Shown in pieces: positions 5,820 through 6,283 of a stretch of 6,283 nt of DNA. The DNA is taken from contig JAICSB010000197.1 in assembly GCA_025937115.1 (NCBI GenBank), forward strand, positions 1 to 6,283, in the 5' to 3' direction. Position 1 is the first letter of the stretch, and each line of letters starts with the position of its first letter. This stretch comes from Pseudonocardiaceae bacterium. Lineage in GTDB: Bacteria > Actinomycetota > Actinomycetes > Mycobacteriales > Pseudonocardiaceae. A program made the translations under genes and the position numbers. The notes below the pieces were generated by a model. The model made no database searches, was not told the DNA's origin, and worked only from the letters and a program-made list of their open reading frames with translations.

Positions 5820-6283
5820 TCACGACCACAGCGACACCACGGCCACCCCGACCTCAGCGAACAGTCGCCGGGTCAGTGGCAGGCTGATGCCGATCACGCT
5901 GGACGGGTCACCGTCGATTCCGTCGACGAACCAGCCGCCCCGCCCGTCCAGGGTGAACGCGCCGGCCACCTGTAGCGGTTCCCCGGTGCCGACGTAGGCG
6001 GCGATCTCCTCCGTCGACGGTTTACTGAACCAGATGACCGTGCTCTGCGCGCCGCTGGCGGTTGCGGTACGGACGCCGTGGTCGAGCCGGACGACCGCGT
6101 GCCCGGTGAGCAGCTCGCCGGTGCCGCCGGCCATCGTCTGCCAGCGGCTCAGCGCGGCGGCCGCGCAGCCGGGCTTGCCGACCAGCTCGCCACCGATGTG
6201 CAGCATCGAGTCGCACCCGACGATCACCGCGTCGGGATACTCGGCGGCGATGTCCGCCGCGACGGCGTCGGCCTTCGCGCGGG
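5820..6283 (-). CDS. maf: Maf-family nucleoside triphosphate pyrophosphatase (partial, N-terminus off the right edge)
   Basis: Maf proteins hydrolyse non-canonical or modified nucleoside triphosphates to the monophosphate and pyrophosphate, acting as cytoplasmic house-cleaning enzymes and linked to septum control. The window holds the last 153 residues; about 50-60 N-terminal residues with the substrate-binding SASPRR-type motif are missing. Visible family marks, numbered from the first in-window residue, are AVIVGCDSML (18-27) with the likely catalytic aspartate D24, GKP at 35-37, LLTGHAVV (57-64), the segment EEIAAYVGTGEPLQVAGAFT and the C-terminal block VDGIDGDPSSVIGISLPL. The GCDS form, instead of GADT, is typical of actinobacterial members as I recall them. 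It stops 52 bp before sufE on the same strand and is probably the upstream gene of one transcript. In mycobacteria maf lies between accE5 and sseA, so acyl-CoA carboxylase genes may lie beyond the edge. Confidence 0.92.
   Translation of the reverse strand, partial: RAKADAVAADIAAEYPDAVIVGCDSMLHIGGELVGKPGCAAAALSRWQTMAGGTGELLTGHAVVRLDHGVRTATASGAQSTVIWFSKPSTEEIAAYVGTGEPLQVAGAFTLDGRGGWFVDGIDGDPSSVIGISLPLTRRLFAEVGVAVVSLWS

Overview
This is a high-GC actinobacterial chromosome segment, most likely from the Pseudonocardiaceae (Saccharopolyspora/Amycolatopsis type) or a near relative. The GlpD, AccA and Maf/SufE proteins read like divergent versions of Mycobacterium tuberculosis GlpD2 (Rv3302c), AccA3 (Rv3285), Rv3284 and Maf (Rv3282), as far as I can recall those sequences. 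The genus is inference; no RNA gene or taxonomic marker is present.

Layout from left to right. (1) 1-706, minus strand: the N-terminal 235 residues of an XRE-type helix-turn-helix regulator with a long helical sensor-like region, cut by the left edge. (2) 707-937: a divergent intergenic region with an imperfect 18-bp palindrome and a short repeated octamer. (3) 938-1486, plus strand: two small unrecognised genes (96 and 74 aa) with lower third-position GC than their neighbours. They look like an accessory pair transcribed away from the regulator. (4) 1562-3316, plus strand: glpD, an FAD-dependent glycerol-3-phosphate dehydrogenase. (5) 3326-3401: a strong nested inverted repeat between convergent genes. 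Its right arm encodes the last part of accA3. (6) 3360-5192, minus strand: accA3, the biotin carboxylase/biotin carrier subunit of acyl-CoA carboxylases. (7) 5193-5335: a gap upstream of accA3 with a 12-bp direct repeat and a probable -10 element placed for a leaderless transcript. (8) 5336-5767, minus: a SufE-family protein. (9) 5820 to the right edge, minus: Maf nucleotide pyrophosphatase, lacking its N-terminus.

The right half (maf, sufE, accA3, all minus) matches the order of the mycobacterial accD5-accE5-maf-sseA-sufE-accA3 block, except that the sseA rhodanese gene is missing between maf and sufE. By synteny, accE/accD genes may lie just beyond the right edge. AccA3 supplies carboxybiotin to make malonyl-CoA and methylmalonyl-CoA for lipid synthesis, while GlpD feeds glycerol 3-phosphate carbon into glycolysis and electrons into the quinone pool. 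The two genes are convergent, so nothing suggests co-transcription.

No CRISPR array, insertion sequence, tRNA, rRNA or clear novel defence system is visible. The least explained parts are the regulator plus small-gene pair at the left and the large hairpin overlapping the accA3 end.
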